A stretch of 64,000 nt of DNA from Micromonospora sp. FIMYZ51 (GTDB lineage Bacteria; Actinomycetota; Actinomycetes; Mycobacteriales; Micromonosporaceae), in the NCBI RefSeq assembly GCF_038246755.1, contig NZ_CP134706.1, positions 682,001 to 746,000 on the forward strand. The letters are read 5' to 3'. Within the stretch, counting starts at the first letter, position 1. Each line of letters opens with the position of its first letter. The position numbers and the translations under genes were made by a program. A model generated the notes under the pieces. That model did no database searches and was not told the origin of the DNA. It saw nothing but the letters and a program-made list of their open reading frames with translations. Positions 7,551 to 16,186 of the stretch are shown in pieces.

Positions 7551-9349
7551 GATTTGTCCCAGACCGGAGAACGGAAAGGCAGTATGCCCGTGGCTCGGGC
7601 ACCGAAGAGCACGTGCGCGACGCTGCGGATGCTGGCCGGGTCTGGGCTGTAGCTGGCGATGGTGACCTGCGCTGGGGACTCTGCGAGGTCGACCGGGTCG
7701 CCGGTCGCCAGATGGATGATCGGGAACGGCTTTGCGGACAGCTTGCGAGCCACCGCGAGATGGTCTGCGCTGCTGTGGCAACCGTTGTGGGTCACCACCA
7801 CCGCTGCCTCCCACCGATTGATGCTTGTGGCGGCAGGTAGTGCATCCCCGGGCTCCGGCACGTCCACGAACTGCACTCGGGCGTGGTGTTCTTGAAGCGC
7901 GTTCGGCAAGGTGAATGGGGCTCGCCAAGAGGTGTCGGCGCGGAGTTTCGACGCGGGCGGGATGCGAACCACGCCCACCACCCCGCTCGGGGACAGCCGC
8001 AGCGGCAGAGCGTCCGCATCGGCGCGGACCACGGTCACGGCCGATCGGGCGACACGAAGAGCAGCAGCTGCCGCGCGACGGTCGGCGTCCTGCCACGTCT
8101 GTTCGTCCAGAAGCTCTCCCGGATCGCTTATCGCGAACCGTGCCGTGAGCGCGTCCACTCGGCGGACAGAGGCAGCCAACCGCTCACGGGTGAGCCGGCC
8201 CGTCTCGACGGCTCGCATCACCGCGGCGACGACTGCCTCTCGGCGGATCGCAAGGACGGTGTTGGATTCCCGGACCGCATGCTCTGGCTTGCGGCGACCG
8301 ATCTCCGAGTCGAGAAGCAGCAGGTCAGCGCCCGCTTCGATGGCTCGTACCGCTGCCTCGCCGATGCCGCCCGCATGACGGATCACCGCCGGGATCGACA
8401 GGTTTTCCGTCACGACTACCCCGGTGAAACCCAACCGGTCCCGGAGGAGATCTTCGACGACCTTTGGGGAGAACAGGGCGGGAACGCCGGGGTCGATGTC
8501 GGCAACGGACTGGCTGCCGACCATCACCGCGCCGACCTGGGCCGAGATGGCCTCCTGAAAGGGCAGCAGGGCACCGCCCGGCAGACTCTTGACGGCTGAG
8601 ATGCCGGTGTGTGGATCGACGCCGCCACCCAGGCCGGGGAAATGCTTCGCGGTCGCGGCGACTCCCGCCGCTTGCGTGCCCTTCACCCAGGCAGCGACGA
8701 GTGCGGCTACCCGTTCCGGGTCACTGCCGAACGAGCGGGTACCGAGCGCCGGGTTGCCGTCAGGGCCATAGAGGTCACACACCGGCGCCAGATTCCAGGC
8801 GACCCCCAGAGCGCGTAACTGCTCAGCGACAGCGACAGCGACTTCCCGTGCGAGCTCAGGGTCGCCGGACGCACCCAGGGCCATCGCTCCGGGCAGTAGC
8901 GTCACGTCCGGCCAGTCCAGCCCGTTGAACCGCCCGCCTTCCTGGTTGACCATCAGCATCAGCGGATCTGCACCGAGCGCCGAGGCGAGAATCCTGCGCA
9001 GGTTCGCTCCAGCAGGCACTGTCGACTTGGTCAATCGGCCCAAACCCGTACCGAACCACGCCTGGATGCGCCGTGCCTCCGAATCAAATATCAGAGGTCG
9101 GAATCCGGGCCGGAGCAGCTTACGTACAAGTGCCACGAGCTGGAAATCGTCGAACCGGGAGAATGGGCTGTTCCCAGGATCGTCCTTCCGGAGTCGTGGC
9201 GTGCCGCCGCGCGGACGCAACGAAACTCCAGCTTCGCGTAATTGCCCGCGCACGTAGCCATAGGAACGACCCATCTCGGCAGCGATCCACCGTATGGGCC
9301 AACCGTCGCTGTAGCGTGCACGAATATCGCTGGCCGCAGAACTCGTCAT
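7547..9349 (-). CDS. fusion of helix-turn-helix domain and GH3 (NagZ-like) glycoside hydrolase
   Basis: A 600-residue protein. Residues 1-50 form a small helix-turn-helix of the kind common in actinobacteria (GWPIRWIAAEMGRSYGYVRG, then LRPRGG). Residues about 70-410 are a GH3 barrel resembling beta-N-acetylhexosaminidase NagZ: QEGGRF, LGVAWNLAPVCD, KHFPGLGGGVDPHTG at 235-249 with the catalytic-loop DPH, and LGFTGVVVTENLS. The nucleophile position, normally Asp in 'S/T-D-D/A-L', is Glu 315 here (TENL). The C-terminal 190 residues resemble a GH3 C-terminal domain. The ATG at 9349 has GGAG upstream. It is the first gene of the minus-strand operon, so it may sense or act on a sugar and regulate the unit; that is inference. 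Confidence 0.8.
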   Translation of the reverse strand: MTSSAASDIRARYSDGWPIRWIAAEMGRSYGYVRGQLREAGVSLRPRGGTPRLRKDDPGNSPFSRFDDFQLVALVRKLLRPGFRPLIFDSEARRIQAWFGTGLGRLTKSTVPAGANLRRILASALGADPLMLMVNQEGGRFNGLDWPDVTLLPGAMALGASGDPELAREVAVAVAEQLRALGVAWNLAPVCDLYGPDGNPALGTRSFGSDPERVAALVAAWVKGTQAAGVAATAKHFPGLGGGVDPHTGISAVKSLPGGALLPFQEAISAQVGAVMVGSQSVADIDPGVPALFSPKVVEDLLRDRLGFTGVVVTENLSIPAVIRHAGGIGEAAVRAIEAGADLLLLDSEIGRRKPEHAVRESNTVLAIRREAVVAAVMRAVETGRLTRERLAASVRRVDALTARFAISDPGELLDEQTWQDADRRAAAAALRVARSAVTVVRADADALPLRLSPSGVVGVVRIPPASKLRADTSWRAPFTLPNALQEHHARVQFVDVPEPGDALPAATSINRWEAAVVVTHNGCHSSADHLAVARKLSAKPFPIIHLATGDPVDLAESPAQVTIASYSPDPASIRSVAHVLFGARATGILPFRSPVWDKS

Positions 9350-9462
9350 GGCGCTCCAAAGCTGAAGGGGTTCGGGAGTTTGAAGTTTGTTGCCGCCGCT
9401 GTGGTCAGGTGAAATTCACGCCCTTCCTCGTGCGGAAACCGTTGGTCATATGGAAGAGCCGG

Positions 9463-10098
9463 TCACCTCGGGTTCCGAGGGTGCGCATGGCCCGAGCGGG
9501 GCTGGCGCCACATCGGCCAGAAGGTTGGGCCATCGTGCGGCAGCCGGATCGGCGCACGGTGCATGAGTCGGTAGCCGTGACGTGCGAAGAGATCCCGGCT
9601 GCCGGGACTCGTTGCCACGAGATACGAGGAAATGCCTGCGGAGTCGAACGTGGCGTGTCGATGGCGCAGCAAGGCGGTACCCAGGCCGCTGCGTTGACGG
9701 TCAGGTGTGACGCCCAGGTAGCCGAGGCGGTGATGTCGGATGGCGGGGCTGTGCGCGGCGAGCACGGCCTCGGCTTGGCGGATGCGTTCGCCAGCAGGGC
9801 TGTGGGCGTGAGCGCGGCTGAGGAAGGTGACCAGGCTCGGTAGAGTGCTGGTACTCGGATACCAGATGCCGGCAGCGCTTCGGTCCTCGACGGTGTAGAC
9901 CATGCCGCCGCCATTGCCGAGGACGTAGTCGATCAGCCCGGCGCAGAGCTCGGCGAAAACGGCACGGCGGGCGTCGTCGTCTGGGATGAACCATGCCGTG
10001 TCCGGTGTGTTGACCAGCGCGCTGACGAGCGTGCTGGTGAGAGGCGGCGCGTCGGCAAGGGCGGCATGCCGCACGCTGACGTGCGCGGTGGTGCGCAT
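9463..10098 (-). CDS. GNAT family N-acetyltransferase
   Basis: The 211-residue protein carries the GNAT acetyl-CoA-binding motif A: HRLGYLGVTPDRQRSGLGTA at about residues 141-160 contains the V-x-P-x-x-Q-x-x-G-x-G/A pyrophosphate loop. It continues with LLRHRHATFDSAGISSYLVAT and FARHGYRLM, typical of the last helix and strand. GNATs move an acetyl group from acetyl-CoA to an amine; the acceptor here is unknown. The ATG at 10098 has AAGGAG 12 bases upstream. The gene follows the zinc-ribbon gene on the same strand and precedes the GH3 operon by 113 bases, so it might be read with that unit, though no overlap links them. Confidence 0.85.
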   Translation of the reverse strand: MRTTAHVSVRHAALADAPPLTSTLVSALVNTPDTAWFIPDDDARRAVFAELCAGLIDYVLGNGGGMVYTVEDRSAAGIWYPSTSTLPSLVTFLSRAHAHSPAGERIRQAEAVLAAHSPAIRHHRLGYLGVTPDRQRSGLGTALLRHRHATFDSAGISSYLVATSPGSRDLFARHGYRLMHRAPIRLPHDGPTFWPMWRQPRSGHAHPRNPR

Positions 10099-10126
10099 GG
10101 AGATGCGACTCCTTACGTTTGTTTGT

Positions 10127-10169
10127 CCTGCCCGCCGCCACGCCCTCCCCGGCAGCGACGACGGGCAGG
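10127..10169 (-). terminator. inverted repeat, candidate terminator after the zinc-ribbon gene
   Basis: CCTGCCCG at 10127-10134 pairs with CGGGCAGG at 10162-10169, and further imperfect pairing extends inward. It lies just past the stop of the minus-strand zinc-ribbon gene and before the GNAT start. There is no T-run, as is usual in high-GC actinobacteria. Confidence 0.4.
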
Positions 10170-10173
10170 GGCC

Positions 10174-10668
10174 TCAGACGCGCCAGACGAACTGCAAGTC
10201 CTCCGGCGTAGCGCCGATTCCGACGGAGGCTAGGGTGTGCGCGAAAAGCGCACCCCACGCCGGCTCGGTTACACCTTCAGCAGGAGCGAGGCCGCGCCGT
10301 TCCAGTGCCTCGTACGTCAATCGCTCGACCGTCGCCGCGTCGACCAGCTGCATCCGGCATCCGCACGCCGAGCGATAGCAGCGTCGCCGGTCAACAGATT
10401 CGAGCGGACATAGCGGCAGATCACAGCCGTTGCACACCAACCGACCCCACAACGGGTAGAGGTGGCTAGGCGTGTTCCTGCCCCCTACCATCGCGGCAAG
10501 GATCTTCAAGGCGTGCAACCGGGAACGGCATGCCGACCGGCCGCACCCACAACCCTGCGAGGTCGCAGGGTGCGCTCGGTAGACGACGGCAGCGAGGTTG
10601 GCCAGGCGCGAATCTCCCAGGCCCACCACGGGCGCCTCCGTCCGGTATCCAGCAGTCGCCGGGGCCAT
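10174..10668 (-). CDS. stand-alone zinc-ribbon protein resembling the recombinase zinc beta ribbon
   Basis: A 164-residue protein. A first Cys group (SQGCGCGRSACRSR) is followed by WGRLVCNGCDLPLCPLESVD and RRRCYRSACGCR. It ends in a helix 'AATVERLTYEALERRG' just as in the zinc beta ribbon and following helix of large serine recombinases. The catalytic resolvase domain is absent, so on its own it cannot recombine DNA; it may bind DNA or be a decayed remnant. The ATG at 10668 was chosen for the GGGAGGA ten bases upstream; the frame is open to 10914 without convincing sequence. It is divergent from the XRE-TPR regulator at 10964. The function is unknown. Confidence 0.55.
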   Translation of the reverse strand: MAPATAGYRTEAPVVGLGDSRLANLAAVVYRAHPATSQGCGCGRSACRSRLHALKILAAMVGGRNTPSHLYPLWGRLVCNGCDLPLCPLESVDRRRCYRSACGCRMQLVDAATVERLTYEALERRGLAPAEGVTEPAWGALFAHTLASVGIGATPEDLQFVWRV

Positions 10669-10963
10669 AGGATGTCCTCCCTGGTGAATCGGCCGGCACG
10701 GCTTTGTCGGCACCATGCGTACGACGTTTGAGCCGCCGATCGAGTTGGGAAGGCTGACCTTGGCTCCGTAAAGCACCCTTGCCTCCCGCACTTTCGGTGA
10801 TCTCTCCGTTACGCGATCCGGCAACCACAGCCAACCGGGCAATGACGCGGTTGAACAGGTCCGGGGCGTAGTCTCGCTGTTGTCTCTCGCCGGACCTCCG
10901 TCGTTGATCTTCAACGGACGCGCGGGCGCGCATTACAGTGCTTACGCATCGAGGAGGTCAGCG

Positions 10964-12319
10964 ATGGCGTCGCAGTTACCGGCATCCGATCGGGACCGGC
11001 TCATCCACCCGCTCAGCGTTGTGCGCGCTGCGAGAGGTTGGACGTACCAGGATGTGGTTGGCGTGATCGCGAAGCGCAGCCGGAACATGGCCGCTCGACG
11101 GGAGAAGGCATGGCGGTGGGAGCACTGGGGTGTGGTCCCCGACATCGAAAGCCAGCTCGCCCTCGCCGCCGAACTCGACGTTTCGCAAGATCGGGTACGC
11201 GAGGCACCATGGCCGCAGTGGCTCCCCGACGGTGACGCGATTCCGACCTCGTTTGGATGGACTCAGCCGGGTGGACTACAGGCACTCGTCAACGCATTGG
11301 AGTACGCGCACGTGGACCGCCGTGCCTTCATGAAGATCACAGGCGTGCCGCTGGCCGGCATCGCCGAAGCGTGGCTGACCATCGAACCCCGAGAGCTCGT
11401 CGCCGTCCTGCGAGGCGGTCAGGTCACCGCCGACCTGATCGAACGGATGGAGGAGGGCCTTCCGCGACTGCGGTTCCTGGAAGCAACCCGAGGCGGTGAC
11501 CGAGCCCGAATCCTCATCCACGCCGAACTCGGCATGGTGGTGGATGTCCTCGACCGATCCGCCTACACGGCCGCAGTGGGTCAGCGACTGTACGCCTTGG
11601 CGGCAGAACTTGGCCGGATGGCGGGCTGGGCGTCGTTCGATGCTGGCCTGCATGCGGCGGCGCAGCGTTACTGGCTTGCCGCGCTACACGCCGCACATGC
11701 CGCCGATGACCGCCTGCTGGGAGCGAACATCCTTAAATCGATGAGCCTGCAGTGCTACGACTTCGGCCGCCCCCTAGAGGCGTTGAACCTGGCGCAGAGC
11801 GCCCACGAGGGTGCCAAAGGGGCCACCCCGCGCGCCGCCGCGATGCTGGCGCTACGGGAGGCCAGGGCTCACGCAGCGATCGGGGACGGCGCAGCCTGCG
11901 AACGCCTCCTTCAGCAGGCCGACGTCGAGTTCGGTCGCGTAGCGTCGACCGACACGGAACCCGCGTTTCTCGGGTACTTCGATGAGTCCGAGTTCAATGC
12001 CCAGGTCGGGACCTGCTACCTGGATCTGGGCCGACCGAGAGAAGCCGATGCGTACCTCAGTCGTACGCTGCGGCTGGTCCCAGCCACCAAGGTGCGGGAT
12101 CGTGCCACGTACCTGATCCGTCGCGCGTCCGCGCAGGCGCAGCTCGGGGACGCCGACCAAGCCACGTCGCTCGTCGCGGAGGCGATACCGCTGATCCGTG
12201 AGGCACCATCGGAACGGAATATGCGCCGCGTTGTTCGAGCACGGCAACGGCTCCCGTTTGCCAAGACCGACCCGCGCGCTCGCGAACTCGACGACCAGCT
12301 CGCTACCCTGGGGGCCTGA
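10964..12319 (+). CDS. XRE-type regulator with C-terminal TPR-like repeats
   Basis: A 451-residue protein. Residues about 15-70 form an N-terminal helix-turn-helix (SVVRAARGWTYQDVVGVIAK ... WRWEHWGVVPDIESQLALAA). The rest is all-helical with repeated A-L and A-R-A patterns resembling tetratricopeptide repeats (AAAQRYWLAALHAAHAADD, PLEALNLAQSAHEGAK, YLDLGRPREADAYLSRTLRL). Such regulators typically bind a peptide or small ligand through the TPR part. The ATG at 10964 follows GAGGAGG. The SDR gene starts two bases after its stop, so the two form an operon and the regulator probably controls it. A second protein of the same architecture is at 37699, coupled to a Nudix gene. Confidence 0.8.
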   Translation: MASQLPASDRDRLIHPLSVVRAARGWTYQDVVGVIAKRSRNMAARREKAWRWEHWGVVPDIESQLALAAELDVSQDRVREAPWPQWLPDGDAIPTSFGWTQPGGLQALVNALEYAHVDRRAFMKITGVPLAGIAEAWLTIEPRELVAVLRGGQVTADLIERMEEGLPRLRFLEATRGGDRARILIHAELGMVVDVLDRSAYTAAVGQRLYALAAELGRMAGWASFDAGLHAAAQRYWLAALHAAHAADDRLLGANILKSMSLQCYDFGRPLEALNLAQSAHEGAKGATPRAAAMLALREARAHAAIGDGAACERLLQQADVEFGRVASTDTEPAFLGYFDESEFNAQVGTCYLDLGRPREADAYLSRTLRLVPATKVRDRATYLIRRASAQAQLGDADQATSLVAEAIPLIREAPSERNMRRVVRARQRLPFAKTDPRARELDDQLATLGA

Positions 12320-12321
12320 TC

Positions 12322-13032
12322 ATGGCTGACGACAGCATCAAGGTCGCTGTGGTGACGGGCGCCAACCGTGGGCTCGGCGCAGCCATCGCCCGGAAGCTGG
12401 CCGAGCAAGGCTTGCACGTGGTGGTGGCTGGTCGGAACGAGTATTCCGTCGACCGCGTGGTGTCCGAACTATTGAAGGACGGACTAGCCGCCAGCAGCCA
12501 CCAGCTCGATGTCAACGACCCGGCGAGTGTGGCGCGCGCCTTCGCCGACACCGCTAAGCGACACGGCCGGCTGGATGTGCTGGTGAACAACGCCGGCATC
12601 GCGATCGACCGAGGTCAGCTAGCGGCGAGCCCTGACTTCGAGCGGATCCGCAGCGCACTGGACACCAACCTGCTGGGTGCCTGGCGTTGCTGCGCTGCCG
12701 CCGTACCGGAGATGAGGAAGAACGGTTACGGCCGCATCGTCAACATCAGCAGCCACCTCGCCTCGCTGGCCACGATGGGCGACACCAACGTCTCCTACCG
12801 GGTGTCCAAGGCGGCTCTGAATGCGCTGACCCGGGTTCTCGCGGCAGAGTTGGCCGGCACCGGCATCCTGGTCAACGCATGCTCACCGGGACGCATGAAC
12901 ACCCGAATGGCGTACGGCGAGACCGATCGAACGCCAGCGGAAGGGGCCGACACCCCCGTGTGGCTCGCCACTCTGCCGCCAGACGGACCGACGGGCGGTC
13001 TGTTCGCCGATCGGACGCTGATTGACTGGTAG
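12322..13032 (+). CDS. short-chain dehydrogenase/reductase (SDR)
   Basis: The 236-residue classical SDR has the cofactor loop VTGANRGLGAAIAR at residues 11-24 (TGxxxGxG), LDVLVNNAGIA (NNAG) around residue 90, and the catalytic S...YxxxK seen as IVNISSHLA ... VSYRVSKAAL. It is an NAD(P)-dependent oxidoreductase of unknown substrate. The helix after the active site (LTRVLAAELAGTGILVNACS) and SPGRMNTRM are standard. It follows the XRE-TPR gene with a two-base gap and is presumably co-regulated. The protein ends at a usual family length. Confidence 0.9.
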   Translation: MADDSIKVAVVTGANRGLGAAIARKLAEQGLHVVVAGRNEYSVDRVVSELLKDGLAASSHQLDVNDPASVARAFADTAKRHGRLDVLVNNAGIAIDRGQLAASPDFERIRSALDTNLLGAWRCCAAAVPEMRKNGYGRIVNISSHLASLATMGDTNVSYRVSKAALNALTRVLAAELAGTGILVNACSPGRMNTRMAYGETDRTPAEGADTPVWLATLPPDGPTGGLFADRTLIDW

Positions 13033-13148
13033 AAGACATCCGTGAGGCATCAGCTGCAGGCTGTGCGCCGCCGCCTGCTCGGACGGCACGCATGGGCTTG
13101 CGCTGGGCGTTCAGCATCTGTCGTTGAGTGATTCTCGTAAGGAGCCTT

Positions 13149-14894
13149 GTGAGCGCGCTCGGTAGTTTCATCTGGTCGATCGCGGACCAGCTTCGGGGCC
13201 CCTACCGCCCCAACCAGTACGGCAACGTGATCCTCCCGCTCACAATCCTGCGACGCCTCGACTGCATCCTTGAGCCAGACCGGGAGACGGTACGTGCGCT
13301 GGCGGCGAAGTACGACAACCCCAACCGGCTCAAGATCGAGGTCAAGAAGGCGACCGGCAGGCCGTTCTACAACATCTCGAACTACTCCTTCGCCAACCTG
13401 CTGGCTGACGCCGATGGGCTGGCGGACAACCTGGCCGACTACATCGACCGCTTCTCGCCTGATGTCGACGTGTTCCAGTACTTCGACTTCAAGAAGGAGA
13501 TCCTCGCCCTAGAGAAGGCGGGGCTCTTGCGCGAGGTCATCACGTCCTTCAGAGCCGTTAACCTGCATCCGGACGTCGTCTCCAACGCCGACATGGGCGA
13601 TGCGTTCGAGTACATCATCCGCAAGTTCAACGAGGCCGCAAACGAGACCTCCGGCGACCACTACACCCCGCGGGACGCGATCCGGCTGCTGGTCGACCTT
13701 CTCTTTGCCGAGAAGGACGCCGACCTGACCGAGGCCGACATCGTCCGCTCGCTGTACGACCCCACTGCGGGCACTGGGGGTATGCTCGCCCTGGCCGAAG
13801 AGCACCTGCTTGCACAGAACCCCGGCGCGAAGCTGCGCCTGTACGGCCAGGAGTACAACCCGCAGTCGTACGCGATCTGCAAGTCCGACCTGCTGGCCAA
13901 GGGCCACGATGCGACCAACATCGCCTTCGGTAACACGCTGACCGATGATACCTTCAAGGGCCGTCAGTTCGACTTCTGCATGTCGAACCCGCCCTACGGC
14001 GTCGACTGGAAGCAGTACGCCAAGGCGGTCACGAAGGAGCGCGACGAAGCGGGCCCCTACGGCCGGTTCGCCCCCGGCCTCCCGGCGACCTCGGACGGGC
14101 AGATGCTCTTCCTGCTTCACCTGGTTCATAAGATGCGGGCACCGGAGGACGGCGGCGGCCGGGCCGGGATCGTGATGAACGGCTCGCCGCTCTTCAACGG
14201 CGCCGCCGAGTCCGGCCCCTCTAACATCCGCAAATGGCTACTGGAGAATGACCTGGTCGATGCCATCGTCGCGCTTCCGACCAACATGTTCTTTAACACC
14301 GGCATCGCGACCTACATCTGGATTCTCGACAACACCAAGCACCCCGACCGCAAGGGCTTGGTCCAGCTCATCGACGGCACGTCGTTCTGGACCAAGATGC
14401 GCAAGAGCCTCGGCTCCAAGGGCCGCGAGATCAGCGATGCAGATCGAGCCAGGGCGGTGGAGTTGTACTCCGACTTCACCGATGCTGACCCGGATTACTC
14501 CAAGGTGCTGCGCACTGACGAGTTCGGCTACTGGACCGTCACCGTGGAACGGCCTCTCCTCGACGAGTCCGGCAACCCCGTCGTCGACCGCAAGGGCAAG
14601 CCCAAGCCGGACACCAAGAAGCGCGACACTGAGAACGTCCCATTCACCTACGGCGGCTCGACCACCGGTGTGGCTGGCAAGGTCGAGGTCATCCGGGCGT
14701 ACTTCGACGCCGAGGTGAAGCCGCACGTCTCCGACGCCTGGATCGACTGGAGCAAAGTCAAGACCGGCTACGAGATCCCCTTTACCCGCCATTTCTATAA
14801 GTATGTCCCTCCCCGCCCCCTCGCCGAGATCGACGCCGACCTAGAGAAGCAGGTCGCCAAGATCCTTGAGCTACTGCGGGAGGTCGAGCAGTGA
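13149..14894 (+). CDS. hsdM: type I restriction-modification DNA methyltransferase subunit HsdM
   Basis: The 581-residue N6-adenine methyltransferase subunit modifies host DNA at the site chosen by HsdS. The N-terminal helical domain (IADQLRGPYRPNQYGNVILP) is typical of HsdM. The SAM-binding DPTAGTGGMLALA lies at about residue 204 and the catalytic NPPYG at about 279. Later blocks IVMNGSPLFNG and ALPTNMFFNTGIATYIWIL also fit. The GTG at 13149 is chosen because AAGGAG sits just upstream; an in-frame start at 13128 lacks a ribosome site. hsdS begins inside its stop codon (GTGA), so the operon hsdM-hsdS-hsdR is translationally coupled. Confidence 0.95.
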   Translation: MSALGSFIWSIADQLRGPYRPNQYGNVILPLTILRRLDCILEPDRETVRALAAKYDNPNRLKIEVKKATGRPFYNISNYSFANLLADADGLADNLADYIDRFSPDVDVFQYFDFKKEILALEKAGLLREVITSFRAVNLHPDVVSNADMGDAFEYIIRKFNEAANETSGDHYTPRDAIRLLVDLLFAEKDADLTEADIVRSLYDPTAGTGGMLALAEEHLLAQNPGAKLRLYGQEYNPQSYAICKSDLLAKGHDATNIAFGNTLTDDTFKGRQFDFCMSNPPYGVDWKQYAKAVTKERDEAGPYGRFAPGLPATSDGQMLFLLHLVHKMRAPEDGGGRAGIVMNGSPLFNGAAESGPSNIRKWLLENDLVDAIVALPTNMFFNTGIATYIWILDNTKHPDRKGLVQLIDGTSFWTKMRKSLGSKGREISDADRARAVELYSDFTDADPDYSKVLRTDEFGYWTVTVERPLLDESGNPVVDRKGKPKPDTKKRDTENVPFTYGGSTTGVAGKVEVIRAYFDAEVKPHVSDAWIDWSKVKTGYEIPFTRHFYKYVPPRPLAEIDADLEKQVAKILELLREVEQ

Positions 14895-16186
14895 CACGCG
14901 ACGAATGGTTCGGCGTGCCGCCCGATGGGTGGTTGTCCGCACCGCTTGGCTATTACTTCGACGTGGCGCTCGGAAAGATGCTCAACGCGAGCAAGGACCC
15001 CGGTGACGGCAACTCTGCCCCCTACCTTGCCGCCGGCTCTATCCAGCCGGAGCATCTGATCCTCGATGAGACGAAGACGATGGCATTCTCCAGGGAGGAA
15101 CTCGTTCAGTACGCGCTGCGCAAGCACGACGTCGTTGTGGTCGAGGGCGGCGCGGGTTACGGACGCAGCTATTTGCTCAGGGACGATCTTCCCGGTTGGG
15201 GCTTTCAGAACCACGTTGCTCGCCTCCGAGGCAGGGGTCCCGTTGCCCCCGGCTTCCTCCTCTACTGCTTGAAGGCGTGTTTGGCTAGTGGATACATCGA
15301 GGCCAACAACCGGACTGCCACGCTTCCGTCGCTCTCCCGCGATGCCCTTCGCTCGATTCCGGTCCCGATGCCGCCCCTCGAGGAGCAGCGCGCCATCGCC
15401 GACTACCTCGACCGCGAGACCGCCCGCATTGACACCCTTATCGAGGAGCAGCAGCGGCTAATCGAGATGCTTCGCGAACGCCGGGAGTCGGTCATCACTC
15501 GCACCGTGACCCGAGGACTCAAGCCGGGGATTCCAACGACCGACGCTGGTGTCGCCACGTTGGACCATGTGCCGCAGCATTGGCAGATCGTGCGTATCAA
15601 GAACGTCGGCCGTGCCCTGATCGGCCTTACCTACGCGCCGGAGGATGTTGTTGACGAGGGAGAAGGCGGAACTCTCGTTCTGAGAGCCGGGAACATCCAA
15701 AACGGACGACTGGCCCTGGGCGACAACGTCTACGTGAACGGGAAGGTCCCTACTGACCTTCGCCTAAGGTTAGGAGACATCGTAATCTGCGCCCGGAACG
15801 GCAGCCCAAAGTTGATCGGAAAGAATGCCGTTGCTACGGAAGCCGTTGTCGGGCAGACTTGGGGCGCGTTCATGGTCGTTCTTCGGTCGCCGATCAACGG
15901 TTATCTACGTTGGGTGCTGAACTCTCAAATATTCCGATCGCAGACTGGTCTCTTCTCGACGGCGACGATCAACCAGTTGACCTCGGCGACGCTCCACAAT
16001 CTTCGGTTCGCACTACCGCCAGCAGACGAGCAGAGGCGCATTGCTGCATACCTAGATGAACAGACCGCGAAGATCGACATGCTCATCGAAGAAAGTGGGC
16101 GATTCGTCGAGCTCGCTCGCGAGCGGCGGGCGGCGTTGATCACCGCGGCGGTGACGGGGCAGATCGACGTACGGGAAGTGGCGTGA
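14891..16186 (+). CDS. hsdS: type I restriction-modification specificity subunit HsdS
   Basis: The 431-residue subunit recognises the bipartite DNA target for methylation and cleavage. It has the usual two-half plan: target-recognition domain 1 (about 1-155), a first conserved helical repeat PLEEQRAIADYLDRETARID (about 160-200), target-recognition domain 2 (about 210-370), and a second repeat DEQRRIAAYLDEQTAKIDML. The near-identical repeats form the coiled-coil spacer that holds the two HsdM subunits. Both recognition domains look intact. The start GTG overlaps the hsdM stop, and the hsdR ATG overlaps its TGA. Confidence 0.95.
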   Translation: MTRDEWFGVPPDGWLSAPLGYYFDVALGKMLNASKDPGDGNSAPYLAAGSIQPEHLILDETKTMAFSREELVQYALRKHDVVVVEGGAGYGRSYLLRDDLPGWGFQNHVARLRGRGPVAPGFLLYCLKACLASGYIEANNRTATLPSLSRDALRSIPVPMPPLEEQRAIADYLDRETARIDTLIEEQQRLIEMLRERRESVITRTVTRGLKPGIPTTDAGVATLDHVPQHWQIVRIKNVGRALIGLTYAPEDVVDEGEGGTLVLRAGNIQNGRLALGDNVYVNGKVPTDLRLRLGDIVICARNGSPKLIGKNAVATEAVVGQTWGAFMVVLRSPINGYLRWVLNSQIFRSQTGLFSTATINQLTSATLHNLRFALPPADEQRRIAAYLDEQTAKIDMLIEESGRFVELARERRAALITAAVTGQIDVREVA

